Assembly: GCF_026420865.1 (NCBI RefSeq) | Contig: NZ_JAPCWC010000002.1 | Location: forward strand, 124,001-188,000 | Length of the DNA stretch: 64,000 nt | Direction of reading: 5' to 3' | Source of the DNA: Novosphingobium clariflavum | Lineage (GTDB): Bacteria > Pseudomonadota > Alphaproteobacteria > Sphingomonadales > Sphingomonadaceae | Part shown: positions 39,746 through 48,475 of the stretch, one piece after another | Numbering within the stretch: position 1 is the stretch's first letter | Layout of the letters: every line of letters begins with the position of its first letter | Notes under the pieces: model-generated | Databases searched by the model: none | What the model saw: only the letters and a program-made list of their open reading frames with translations | Told to the model about the DNA's origin: nothing | Program-made: the position numbers and the translations under genes

Positions 39746-40047
39746 CACTTCGTCTCCCTGGAGGCCGGCTTGTCCTTCTTCTTGTACATCGCCAGCATGC
39801 GCGCGGTGACGGCAAAACCGCCGAAGATGTTGATGCTGGCCAGCATGACCGCGCCCAGCCCCAGCCACTTGGACAGCGGAGAACCCGGCGCCGCGCTCGC
39901 CACCAGCGCACCGACGACAATCACCGAGGAGATCGCATTGGTCACCGCCATCAGCGGCGTATGCAGCGCCGGCGTCACCGACCAGACGACGTAATAGCCC
40001 ACGAAGCAGGCCAGCACGAAGATCGAGAGGATCGAAACGAAGTCCAT
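39745..40047 (-). CDS. pntAB: NAD(P) transhydrogenase subunit alpha part 2
   Basis: This 100-residue membrane segment of the alpha subunit is a separate gene in many alphaproteobacteria. Three to four helices and TPLMAVTNAISSVIVVGAL are diagnostic. The ATG at 40047 has AAGGGC upstream; the DUF559 element ends 10 bp before the start. The longer frame to 40149 would be encoded by that element. Confidence 0.95.
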   Translation of the reverse strand: MDFVSILSIFVLACFVGYYVVWSVTPALHTPLMAVTNAISSVIVVGALVASAAPGSPLSKWLGLGAVMLASINIFGGFAVTARMLAMYKKKDKPASRETK

Positions 40048-40051
40048 GCCC

Positions 40052-40522
40052 TTACCTGTCCTCCCCGGTACGGGGAGGGCCACCGTCCACAGGACGGTGG
40101 AGGGGATTCTCGGCCCACGCGACGATTGCCGATGCAGCCGCCGCCGCATCCGTCAAAACCCGCGAGGCCGACACCCTCAAGACCCTGAACCCGTTTTCCT
40201 TGATGAAACGATCGCGCTCTTCATCGCGCGCTGGATTGTTGCCCATGTCATGCGCGATACCGTCGACTTCGACGACAAGCCTTGGCAAGAGGCAGCAGAC
40301 GTCGACGACGTAAGGCCCGATCGGATGCTGGCAGCGGAATTTCAATCCGCCCGGTCGCTGTCGCAATTCCTGCCACAGGGCGACTTCGGGCTTCGTCATT
40401 GACCGGCGCAAGTCTCGCGCCCGGCTTATGACTGGACGTGATGTAAACCGCGAATCCCCTCCGCCGCGCCGCGCGCGGTCCCCCGCCCCATTGCGGGGAG
40501 GACGGGGCTGCGCAAAAATCAC
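40052..40522 (-). CDS. DUF559 endonuclease-like protein carried by an inverted-repeat element
   Basis: This ORF has up to 156 residues. The DUF559 (VSR-like, PD-(D/E)XK fold) domain covers about residues 34-136: SRARDLRRSMTKPEVALW, FRCQHPIGPYVVDVCC with Asp74, and VVEVDGIAHD with Glu85, plausible metal ligands. The N- and C-terminal ~18 residues are encoded by the element's terminal modules. The furthest start is a GTG at 40522 overlapping the pntAA stop (GTGA); starts nearer the domain (TTG or the ATG at codon 42) are possible. Vsr relatives nick DNA; the role here is unknown. Confidence 0.65.
   Translation of the reverse strand: MIFAQPRPPRNGAGDRARRGGGDSRFTSRPVISRARDLRRSMTKPEVALWQELRQRPGGLKFRCQHPIGPYVVDVCCLLPRLVVEVDGIAHDMGNNPARDEERDRFIKENGFRVLRVSASRVLTDAAAAASAIVAWAENPLHRPVDGGPPRTGEDR
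40058..40503. mobile_element. 446-bp DUF559 element inserted between pntAA and pntAB
   Basis: Two 52-bp modules in inverted orientation (40058-40109 and 40452-40503), each with GTCCTCCCCG at the outer end and GGAGGGGATTC at the inner end, bound a DUF559 ORF. Each module can fold into two hairpins. The element interrupts an otherwise tightly packed operon. It starts 10 bp before pntAB and ends 15 bp before the pntAA stop. I see no target-site duplication longer than a few bases. Confidence 0.7.
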
Positions 40523-41649
40523 CCCAACAGCCTCTCGTTCACCACCTTGCCGCCTCGCGTCAGCCGGATGGCATTGCCGATCTCCTCGTCAAGCACCGGC
40601 CTGCCCTGCTCCTTGTCCCAGAAGGCCGAGATAAAATTGAACAGGTTGCGCGCGAACAGCGCCGAGGCGTCAGCGGGCAGATGTGCGGGCGTGTTCGCAT
40701 AACCGACAATCTTCACCCCGTGGCGCACCACCACCTGATCCGCCTCGGAACCCTCGACATTGCCGCCTTGCGACACTGCCAGATCATAAATCACACTGCC
40801 CGGCTTCATCGTCGCGATCTGCGCGTCGGTAATGAGCCGCGGTGCCGCCCGGCCCGGAATCAGCGCCGTCGTTATCACAATGTCCTGTTTGGCGAGATGA
40901 CCGGAAACCAGTTCGGCCTGTGCCTGCTGGTACGCCTCGCTCATTTCGGTGGCATAGCCTCCGGCGCCCTCCCCCTCGATCCCCGCCACGGTTTCGACAA
41001 AGATCGGCTTGGCGCCCAGCGACAGGATCTGTTCCCTGGTGGCCGAGCGCACGTCCGTTGCCGAGACTTGCGCGCCAAGGCGGCGGGCGGTGGCGATCGC
41101 CTGCAATCCGGCAACGCCCACGCCCATGACAAAACACTTGGCCGCCGTGACCGTGCCGGCCGCCGTCATCATCATCGGGAAGGCCCGGCCATAGAGATTG
41201 GCAGCGACCATCACCGCCTTGTAGCCCGCCAGATTCGATTGCGAGGAAAGGATGTCCATCGACTGCGCACGGGTGATGCGCGGCATGAATTCCATCGCCA
41301 GCGCCTCAAGCCCGGCTGCGGCATATGCATCCACCCGGGCCCGGTTGCCAAACGGGTCGAGCCCCGCGACCACCCATGCCCCCGGCTTCGCGCCTGCCAG
41401 CAGTGCCGGATCGGGGGCCTGCACCCCAAACACCACATCCGCACCGGCAATCACCTGCGCCGCCGGGCCGACGTCAGCCCCGGCTGCCGCATAGTCGTCA
41501 TCGCCGATGCTGGCGGCAAACCCTGCGCCCGTTTCCACCGCGACGCTGGCGCCAAGCGCGATGAGCTTCCTGACGGTCTCGGGCGTAGCCGAGACCCGCG
41601 TTTCACCCGCCGCCCGCTCTTTCAGGACGGCGAAGCGCGTGCCCGCCAC
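40519..41649 (-). CDS. pntAA: NAD(P) transhydrogenase subunit alpha part 1
   Basis: This 376-residue soluble NAD(H)-binding part resembles alanine dehydrogenase. LKERAAGETRVSATP at the start, the RVMPRITRAQSMDILSSQSN-like segment (FMPRITRAQSMD), and VMGVGVAGLQAIATARRLGA as the nucleotide-binding loop are clear. The start is a GTG at 41649. It lies 8 bp after the oxidase subunit IV gene and is separated from pntAB by the DUF559 element. Confidence 0.95.
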   Translation of the reverse strand: MAGTRFAVLKERAAGETRVSATPETVRKLIALGASVAVETGAGFAASIGDDDYAAAGADVGPAAQVIAGADVVFGVQAPDPALLAGAKPGAWVVAGLDPFGNRARVDAYAAAGLEALAMEFMPRITRAQSMDILSSQSNLAGYKAVMVAANLYGRAFPMMMTAAGTVTAAKCFVMGVGVAGLQAIATARRLGAQVSATDVRSATREQILSLGAKPIFVETVAGIEGEGAGGYATEMSEAYQQAQAELVSGHLAKQDIVITTALIPGRAAPRLITDAQIATMKPGSVIYDLAVSQGGNVEGSEADQVVVRHGVKIVGYANTPAHLPADASALFARNLFNFISAFWDKEQGRPVLDEEIGNAIRLTRGGKVVNERLLG

Positions 41650-41657
41650 CGGGCGGC

Positions 41658-41783
41658 TCAGGAAGCGATCAGGCCGACGACGAGGACAACGATCACCAGC
41701 ACGACTGCCGTGCCCCAGACCGTCGCCTTGATGAAGCTGTTGTAGGTTTCGGTAGCTGCCTTGATGTCCGTGCCGGAAGCCAT
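41658..41783 (-). CDS. aa3-type cytochrome c oxidase subunit IV
   Basis: This protein has 41 residues from the ATG at 41783 (AGGGGA upstream); the frame to 41843 is longer but not family-like. ASGTDIKAATETYNSFIKA followed by one transmembrane helix is the bacterial aa3-oxidase subunit IV pattern, a small accessory helix of the terminal oxidase. It heads the pnt operon, linking respiration with the transhydrogenase, an arrangement common in sphingomonads. Confidence 0.85.
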   Translation of the reverse strand: MASGTDIKAATETYNSFIKATVWGTAVVLVIVVLVVGLIAS

Positions 41784-42072
41784 CAGATCAAATCCCCTGT
41801 TGCGCGCCTTTGTGAGGTCCGCCGCTTTCAAAAGCGTTGTCATTCTTGTGTTATTGCCGATGGTTTAACCTTGACCGGGCCTGCGCTCAAGGGGCTTGGC
41901 ATCGCGATGGCGCCGGATTGGCGCCATTTCGGATCGAACTTGAGACTGGAGACTCCCTTAAGGTTCAACAATCGGCTAGCCCTGAACGCAGCGTCAGGCT
42001 TAAGTTGCTCTTTACCGGTTTGACCTAAGTCTCTGGCACCACAACAAGGGGGCGCAAGAACAAGCGTAAGAA

Positions 42073-43497
42073 ATGGCGGATTCCGAACAACGCCTCCTCA
42101 TGCTGATCGACGACGAACCCGCGCAGAGCCGCCTCATCTCGGCGCTCGCGGCGCGTGAAGGGTGGCGCACGCTGATCGCCCGCGACCCTGAAACCGCGAT
42201 CGCCACGCTCGGCACCCGTCAGGGCATGCAGCTTTCCGCCATCGTTCTCGACCAATGGGTACCGGGCGACGATGCCTGCGCGCTGATCGCCGAACTCAAG
42301 GTGCGCCGCCCGGCATTGCCGATCCTGATGCTCACCGCCAATACCTCGCCGCTGCTGGCGGTGGAGGCGATGCGCGCGGGCGCGACCGACTATCTGGTCA
42401 AGCCCATCGCGCCGGACCGGCTGATGCACGCGCTGCGCTCGGCCACCACGCGCGAAGCCCCGCGCGACGAACTGGCGCCGCTGACCGAGAAGATGCCCTC
42501 CACCCCCGATTTCGAATCGATGATCGGGGCCTCCCCCAATTTCCGCAAGGCGCTGGCGGTCGCCGCCAAGGCCGCGCGCGGGCACGGCCACGTGCTGATC
42601 GAAGGCGAAAGCGGCACCGGCAAGGAAGTGCTGATGCGCGCGATCCACGCCGCCAGCCCCCGTGCCAAGTCGCCCCTGCGGATCGTCAATATCGCCGGCC
42701 TTGCCGCCAACTCGATCGAATCGAACCTGTTCGGCCACGAAAAGGGCGCCTTTCCCGGCGCGTTCGAGCGGCAGATCGGCGCCATGCAGCATTCCGACGG
42801 CGCCACCATCGCGCTCGACGAGGTGGACCGCCTTCCTCTCAGCGTGCAGGAACGCCTGCTGGAATCGCTGCGCAGGAACGACGTACGCCCGATCGGCGCG
42901 CGCCACTCGTTCCGGGTCGACGTGCGGGTCATTGCCGCCAGCAACATGCCCTTGCAGGACCTTGTCGATGTCGGCGAATTCCTGCCGGACCTGCTGGAAC
43001 TGCTGTCGCCCACCAAAGTCGAGCTGCCGCCGCTGCGCGAGCGGACGGGCGACATCCCTGCCCTCACCCGCTTTTTCCTCGCCCGCATCGGCGAGCAGCC
43101 GGGCCTCAGGGAACTGGGCATCACCGACGGCGCCCTCTCGCTGCTTGCCGCCTATGACTGGCCGGGCAACGTCCGCCAGCTACAGGCCGTACTGTTCCGC
43201 GCTGCGGTGTTCTGCGACGGCGACGCGCTGACTTCGGACGATTTTCCCCAGCTTCTCAGCATCCTCGGCACCGATTCGTCGAGCGTGGCCGCCAATCCGC
43301 GCCAGGAGAGCTCGGGCGTCATGCTCTATACGCCGGACGGCCACTTGCGCCCGCTGGAGGATATCGAGGCGGACGTGATCCGGCTCGCCATCGGCCTCTA
43401 TCGCGGACGCATGACCGAAGTCGCGCGGCGGCTCGGGATCGGCCGTTCCACGCTCTACCGCAAACTCAGCGAACTCGGCATCGACAACGCGGCATAA
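42073..43497 (+). CDS. NtrC-like response regulator with degenerate sigma-54 motifs
   Basis: This 474-residue protein has three parts. The receiver domain has phospho-acceptor Asp60 in IVLDQW and Lys110. The AAA+ domain has Walker A GESGTGKE at 178-185 and Walker B-like IALDE at 246-250. A Fis-type helix-turn-helix ends the protein (EVARRLGIGRSTLYRKL). The sigma-54 loop reads GAFPGA (225-230) instead of GAFTGA, and the usual FREDLYYRL segment is FLPDLLELL, without its arginines. ATP binding may remain, but sigma-54 activation looks lost. It is divergent from the oxidase subunit IV gene. Confidence 0.85.
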   Translation: MADSEQRLLMLIDDEPAQSRLISALAAREGWRTLIARDPETAIATLGTRQGMQLSAIVLDQWVPGDDACALIAELKVRRPALPILMLTANTSPLLAVEAMRAGATDYLVKPIAPDRLMHALRSATTREAPRDELAPLTEKMPSTPDFESMIGASPNFRKALAVAAKAARGHGHVLIEGESGTGKEVLMRAIHAASPRAKSPLRIVNIAGLAANSIESNLFGHEKGAFPGAFERQIGAMQHSDGATIALDEVDRLPLSVQERLLESLRRNDVRPIGARHSFRVDVRVIAASNMPLQDLVDVGEFLPDLLELLSPTKVELPPLRERTGDIPALTRFFLARIGEQPGLRELGITDGALSLLAAYDWPGNVRQLQAVLFRAAVFCDGDALTSDDFPQLLSILGTDSSSVAANPRQESSGVMLYTPDGHLRPLEDIEADVIRLAIGLYRGRMTEVARRLGIGRSTLYRKLSELGIDNAA

Positions 43498-43502
43498 CGA
43501 TA

Positions 43503-43561
43503 GGCGGCCCCGGAGCCGTAGCTCCGAGGCCGCCGCCCCTTGCGGGGCTGCCCCCAAGGGG
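43503..43561. other. Cluster of three GC-rich hairpins
   Basis: GGCGGCC-CCGGAGC / GCTCCG-GGCCGCC (43503-43534) is followed by GCCCCTTGCGGGGC (43535-43548) and CCCCCAAGGGG (43551-43561). They fill the space between the convergent regulator and secreted protein genes. No T-run is present on either side. Confidence 0.45.
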
Positions 43562-43571
43562 ATTGCGGGCG

Positions 43572-43925
43572 TTACAGGGCTTCGAGATAGACCTGCGGCA
43601 CGCGGTAGCCACGCTTGGCCATGTACTTCACGTACTTGCCGCGCTCATGCGAAAGCTCGGTGGCATATTCGCTGTAGGCATCGCGCTGGTCCTCGATGTC
43701 GCTGGCGCGGCGCAGATCGCTGGCGAGTTCCTTGCGGCTCTCGTTCACGTTGATGCGGTAGTCATACCACTTGCTGTTCTGGATGCCGCCGATCGGGCTC
43801 TGGATGATGCGGGCTTCCTCGCCGCGCGCCACTTCCTTTTCGTACATCGTCGGCACGGCGATCGCGGCACCGGCTGGAACGAGGGCCATGGCAACCAGTG
43901 CGGTGCGGAAAATCGTCTTCTTCAT
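43572..43925 (-). CDS. Secreted uncharacterised protein
   Basis: This protein has 117 residues from the ATG at 43925, which has GGGAG upstream. A Sec signal peptide (KKTIFRTALVAMALVPAGAAIA) is followed by a charged, probably helical body rich in Arg and Glu, ending in a Tyr-rich stretch (YVKYMAKRGYRVPQVY). No family is recognised. It probably works in the periplasm. Confidence 0.6.
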   Translation of the reverse strand: MKKTIFRTALVAMALVPAGAAIAVPTMYEKEVARGEEARIIQSPIGGIQNSKWYDYRINVNESRKELASDLRRASDIEDQRDAYSEYATELSHERGKYVKYMAKRGYRVPQVYLEAL

Positions 43926-44133
43926 GGGGACTTCTCCCTTGGCTTCGTGTGGTCGGTTCGATGGAGAAACGAGCCGAAACACGATTTTGCTCAAGGCCGA
44001 GAGACGAACCGGGGCGCCGGGCGGACGATCCGAAACCGGATGCGGCCATGCGTTCACCAGGCAACACAGCAGGCGGGCGCGTTCATCCGGGGGCAATCCC
44101 GGGTTCATCCGCCAGCCAGTTATGTCGCAGAAA

Positions 44134-45246
44134 TCAGCGCGGAAGCTGGCCGAAATCGGTCAGCGCGGCATCGCGCAGGCCGCGCCAGACGTGGACCGCC
44201 TGCACCGTCTCGCGCACATCGTGGACACGCACGATATGCGCGCCCGCATCCATCGCCCTGATCGCCAGCATGAGCGAACCGCCGAGCCGGTCATGCGCGG
44301 GCGCTTCGTTGGAGAGCGCGCCGATCATGCGCTTGCGGCTGGCGCCGACGTAAAGCGGATGGCCGAGGCCGTGGAAGATCGCGAGGCCGTTCATCAGCGC
44401 AAGGTTCTCGGCCAGGGTCTTGCCGAAGCCGACTCCGGGGTCGAGCATGATGTTCTCGGGCCGGATGCCGGCAGCCAGACACGCGTCCCGGCGCAGTTCG
44501 AGCCAGTCGTAGACGTCCAGCACCACGTCGGCGTAGTTGCCGTTGGAATGGAGGTCGTCGGCCTTGCCCGGCGCATGCATCAGCACCACCGGCGCGCCCG
44601 AAGCCGCCGCGAGTTCGAGGCTGCGCGGATCGTAGCGCAAGGCGGAAACGTCGTTGATGATATGCGCGCCCGCTGCCAGCGTGGCTTCCATCACCGCCGG
44701 CCGGCGCGTGTCGACGCTGATCGCAGCCCCCATGGCGACAAGCTGCCCGACCATCGGCACCACGCGCTTGATCTCGTCGCCTTCCCAAACCGCACCGGCG
44801 CCGGGACGGGTGGATTCGCCGCCGAGGTCGATCATCGCCGCGCCCGCCTCGAGCATGGCGGCGGCGTGGTCGAAAGCGACCTGAGGCTTGTCGAGGAACG
44901 ATCCGCCGTCCGAGAAACTGTCCGGCGTCATGTTGAGAATGCCCGCAACTTGCGGCTGTTCGAGGCGGATCGTGCGCTCGCCGCACTTGAGCGGCGGATG
45001 GACTTTCCTGAAGTTCGCCCACTGAACCTGCGCCGCAACGGCAAGATCGTCCGGAAGCGCCGCCAGCGCAGCGGGCACTTCGGCTGCACCGAGGCGCTCA
45101 CGCGCGATCACCTTGCCGTTTTCCCGCACGATCAGCGCAAAGCGGCTGGCCCAGACCAGCGAACCGGCAAGGCGCACGGCATCGCCTTCCTCGCTCTGCG
45201 GGCTTTGGGCGAAGGCGATGGGCTGAATGTAGATCTGGCGAGTCAT
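44134..45246 (-). CDS. folP: Dihydropteroate synthase
   Basis: This 370-residue enzyme joins p-aminobenzoate to the pterin in folate synthesis and is the sulfonamide target. The core has GILNMTPDSFSDGG, DLGGESTRPGA, SVDTRRPAV, and LDPGVGFGKT followed by VGASRKRMIG. It has an N-terminal extension of about 95 residues before the core, longer than the E. coli enzyme (about 280 residues), with no domain I recognise. The ATG lies 12 bp from a 106-bp repeat that supplies part of its AAGGG ribosome binding region. Confidence 0.94.
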   Translation of the reverse strand: MTRQIYIQPIAFAQSPQSEEGDAVRLAGSLVWASRFALIVRENGKVIARERLGAAEVPAALAALPDDLAVAAQVQWANFRKVHPPLKCGERTIRLEQPQVAGILNMTPDSFSDGGSFLDKPQVAFDHAAAMLEAGAAMIDLGGESTRPGAGAVWEGDEIKRVVPMVGQLVAMGAAISVDTRRPAVMEATLAAGAHIINDVSALRYDPRSLELAAASGAPVVLMHAPGKADDLHSNGNYADVVLDVYDWLELRRDACLAAGIRPENIMLDPGVGFGKTLAENLALMNGLAIFHGLGHPLYVGASRKRMIGALSNEAPAHDRLGGSLMLAIRAMDAGAHIVRVHDVRETVQAVHVWRGLRDAALTDFGQLPR

Positions 45247-45257
45247 GCGCGGGCCCT

Positions 45258-45363
45258 TAGAGCGTTTTCCGATCTGATTGAATCAGATCGGGCTCTCCAG
45301 AACCTTTGTTTTCCGCGTTTTTCCGAGTCACTGCGTGTTCCACTCCGTTCGAAAAACGCTCTA
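45258..45363. repeat. Palindrome-ended ~106-bp repeat, copy 1
   Basis: The ends are TAGAGCGTTTT and AAAACGCTCTA. The inner part includes an AATCAGATCG-type inverted repeat and GTGACTCGG. It is an inverted near-identical copy of 59319-59425; by eye only about eight differences, one an indel. It lies 12 bp upstream of the folP start, on the promoter side. Confidence 0.9.
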
Positions 45364-45475
45364 GCGTCCGCGCAGGCCACGCAGAACAGGTTTCGGCGCC
45401 CTGCCCATTACCTCTGGCTAATAATCAGGTGGGATCACCTGATGACCCGGAAGATGCGCCACTCCAAAAACGTGA

Positions 45476-45507
45476 AACCGCCCTTCGAACATTTTCGAAG
45501 GGCGGTT
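45476..45507. terminator. Intrinsic terminator after ccrM
   Basis: A perfect 14-bp stem AACCGCCCTTCGAA / TTCGAAGGGCGGTT with a 4-base loop starts 8 bp after the ccrM stop. On the minus strand it is followed by TTTCACGTTTTT. Confidence 0.85.
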
Positions 45508-45515
45508 CGCAAGCC

Positions 45516-46856
<1,341 letters not shown>

Positions 46857-46943
46857 CAGCAAATTTTTTTATCAACACCGCCCCGTGCGAAATGCACAGC
46901 TGCGTCGTTGAACCTGCCTGAGTCCGGCAGGGCGCGATGAGAT

Positions 46944-47849
46944 TCAAATCCCCGCGTAGTCGACCCCGGTCATCGCCGCGCTGATCTCCCAGAGCCGCCG
47001 CGCCGCATCGGGATCGGTGGCGGAAGCCCTGCGCCTGGCCACGCCCGAGGGGCCGGAGAGTTCCCCGAAACGCTGCGGGCCGTAATATTGCCCCGGCTCG
47101 ACCGCCCCCGTCGCCGCCTGCAAGGTCGGCCAGGCGCCGTCCTCGGCACTGTTGAGCACCCACCCCGCAATCGGGAAGAGCGCGCGGAATGCCAGCGAGT
47201 GGCGTCCCAGTTCGGTGGACGCCACTCCCGGATGGCAGGCCAGAGCGGTGACCGGCGAACCCGCCGCGCGCAGGCGTCGGTCGAGTTCGTACATGTGCAG
47301 CAGGTTCATCAGCTTGCTGTCGCCATAGCGCTTGGAGCGGCTGTAGCTGCGATGCGCGTCGAGATCGTCCCAGTCGATCCTGCCGCGCCGATGGGCAAGG
47401 CTGGCGGTAATGACAACGCGGCCATCCTGAACTTCGGCGAGCTTGGGCAGCAGCAGGCCGGTGAGCGCAAACACTGCGAGGTGGTTGACGCCGAACTGCA
47501 GTTCGTGCCCCTGCACGGTGCGCTCGAGCGGCGGCACCATGACGCCCGCGTTGTTCACCAGGACATCGAGCCGCGGCTCATCGCGCGCCACGATGCCTGC
47601 GCATTCGCGCACGCTGGCGAGGTCCGCCTGATCCAGCGGCACGAAGGCGAGATTGGCGCCGGGCACCTCCATGCGGATGTGCTCCATGGCGAGCCGGGCC
47701 TTGTCCTCGCTGCGGCAGGCCAGCAGCACGCGGGCGCCGCGCGCGGCCAGCACTCTCGTCACCTCGAAGCCGAGGCCGGTATTGGCGCCGCTGACGAGAA
47801 AGCACTTGCCGGCCTGCCCGGTCACGTCGGCCGCGGTAAATCCCGTCAC
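46944..47849 (-). CDS. Short-chain dehydrogenase/reductase
   Basis: This 301-residue SDR has the nucleotide motif SGANTGLG near residue 20, NNAG at about 105, and SKLMN in a YGDSKLMNLLHMYEL segment that holds the catalytic Tyr and Lys. It resembles the retinol dehydrogenase / WW-domain oxidoreductase-like group; the substrate is unknown. The GTG at 47849 has GGAG upstream and overlaps the rnhB stop (GTGA). The longer frame to 48359 is a shadow of rnhB. Confidence 0.88.
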   Translation of the reverse strand: MTGFTAADVTGQAGKCFLVSGANTGLGFEVTRVLAARGARVLLACRSEDKARLAMEHIRMEVPGANLAFVPLDQADLASVRECAGIVARDEPRLDVLVNNAGVMVPPLERTVQGHELQFGVNHLAVFALTGLLLPKLAEVQDGRVVITASLAHRRGRIDWDDLDAHRSYSRSKRYGDSKLMNLLHMYELDRRLRAAGSPVTALACHPGVASTELGRHSLAFRALFPIAGWVLNSAEDGAWPTLQAATGAVEPGQYYGPQRFGELSGPSGVARRRASATDPDAARRLWEISAAMTGVDYAGI

Positions 47850-48475
47850 AACATCATCTCCAGTTGAGCGACCGGCGCGAAGCTGCGGCGGTGGTGGATG
47901 GTGGGCCCGTGGCGGCGCAGCGCCTCGAGGTGCTGGGCAGTGCCGTAGCCGGCGTTGCGCTCCCAGCCATAATGCGGATGGACCAGCGCCAGATCGCGCA
48001 TGATGCGGTCGCGGTGTTCCTTGGCGATGATCGAGGCGGCCGAAATGCATGGCTCCACCGCGTCGCCGCCGACGATGGCCCGGGCCTTCCAGCGCCACTC
48101 CGCCGTGCGGCCCTGCGGGGTCATGTTGCCGTCGATCAGGACCTCGTCCGGCTCCGCCCCCAGTTGCGCGCAGAGCGCCGCGACCGCGCGGGTCATCGCC
48201 AGCATCGTCGCGCCGAAGATATTGATGCGGTCGATCTCTTCCACGTCCACCACGCCCACCGCCCAGCGGCAACGGCGCTTGATCACCTCTTCCAGCTCGG
48301 CGCGGCGCCTGGCGGAAAGCTTCTTGGAATCGTCCAGCCCCGCAGGCCGGGGCTTGCACAGCACGACCGCGCCCGCCACAACCGGCCCTGCCAGAGGGCC
48401 ACGCCCTGCCTCATCCACCCCGATGATCAGGCGGCCCGGTGCGCTGGCGGCAAGGGATTTACTCGACGTGACCAA
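47846..48475 (-). CDS. rnhB: Ribonuclease HII
   Basis: This 209-residue enzyme removes ribonucleotides and RNA from DNA hybrids. The active-site Asp21-Glu22 are in GVDEAGRGPLAG, with later acidic residues in IDGNM and ISAASIIAK. I chose a TTG at 48475, which has GGAG nine bases upstream and gives the normal length; the frame to 48724 adds Ala-rich antisense of the next gene. Its first codons overlap the divergent sugar dehydrogenase start by 8 bp. Confidence 0.93.
   Translation of the reverse strand: MVTSSKSLAASAPGRLIIGVDEAGRGPLAGPVVAGAVVLCKPRPAGLDDSKKLSARRRAELEEVIKRRCRWAVGVVDVEEIDRINIFGATMLAMTRAVAALCAQLGAEPDEVLIDGNMTPQGRTAEWRWKARAIVGGDAVEPCISAASIIAKEHRDRIMRDLALVHPHYGWERNAGYGTAQHLEALRRHGPTIHHRRSFAPVAQLEMML

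Noticed and set aside
43503-43561. Rho-independent terminator or member of the two-hairpin module family
   Set aside because: The stems are strong, but there is no T-run and no GTCCTCCCCG or GGAGGGGATT module ends, so only a hairpin cluster is reported.
47850-48359. N-terminal extension of the SDR over rnhB
   Set aside because: The extra residues are frame-shifted rnhB and do not resemble SDRs; a GTG with GGAG lies at 47849.
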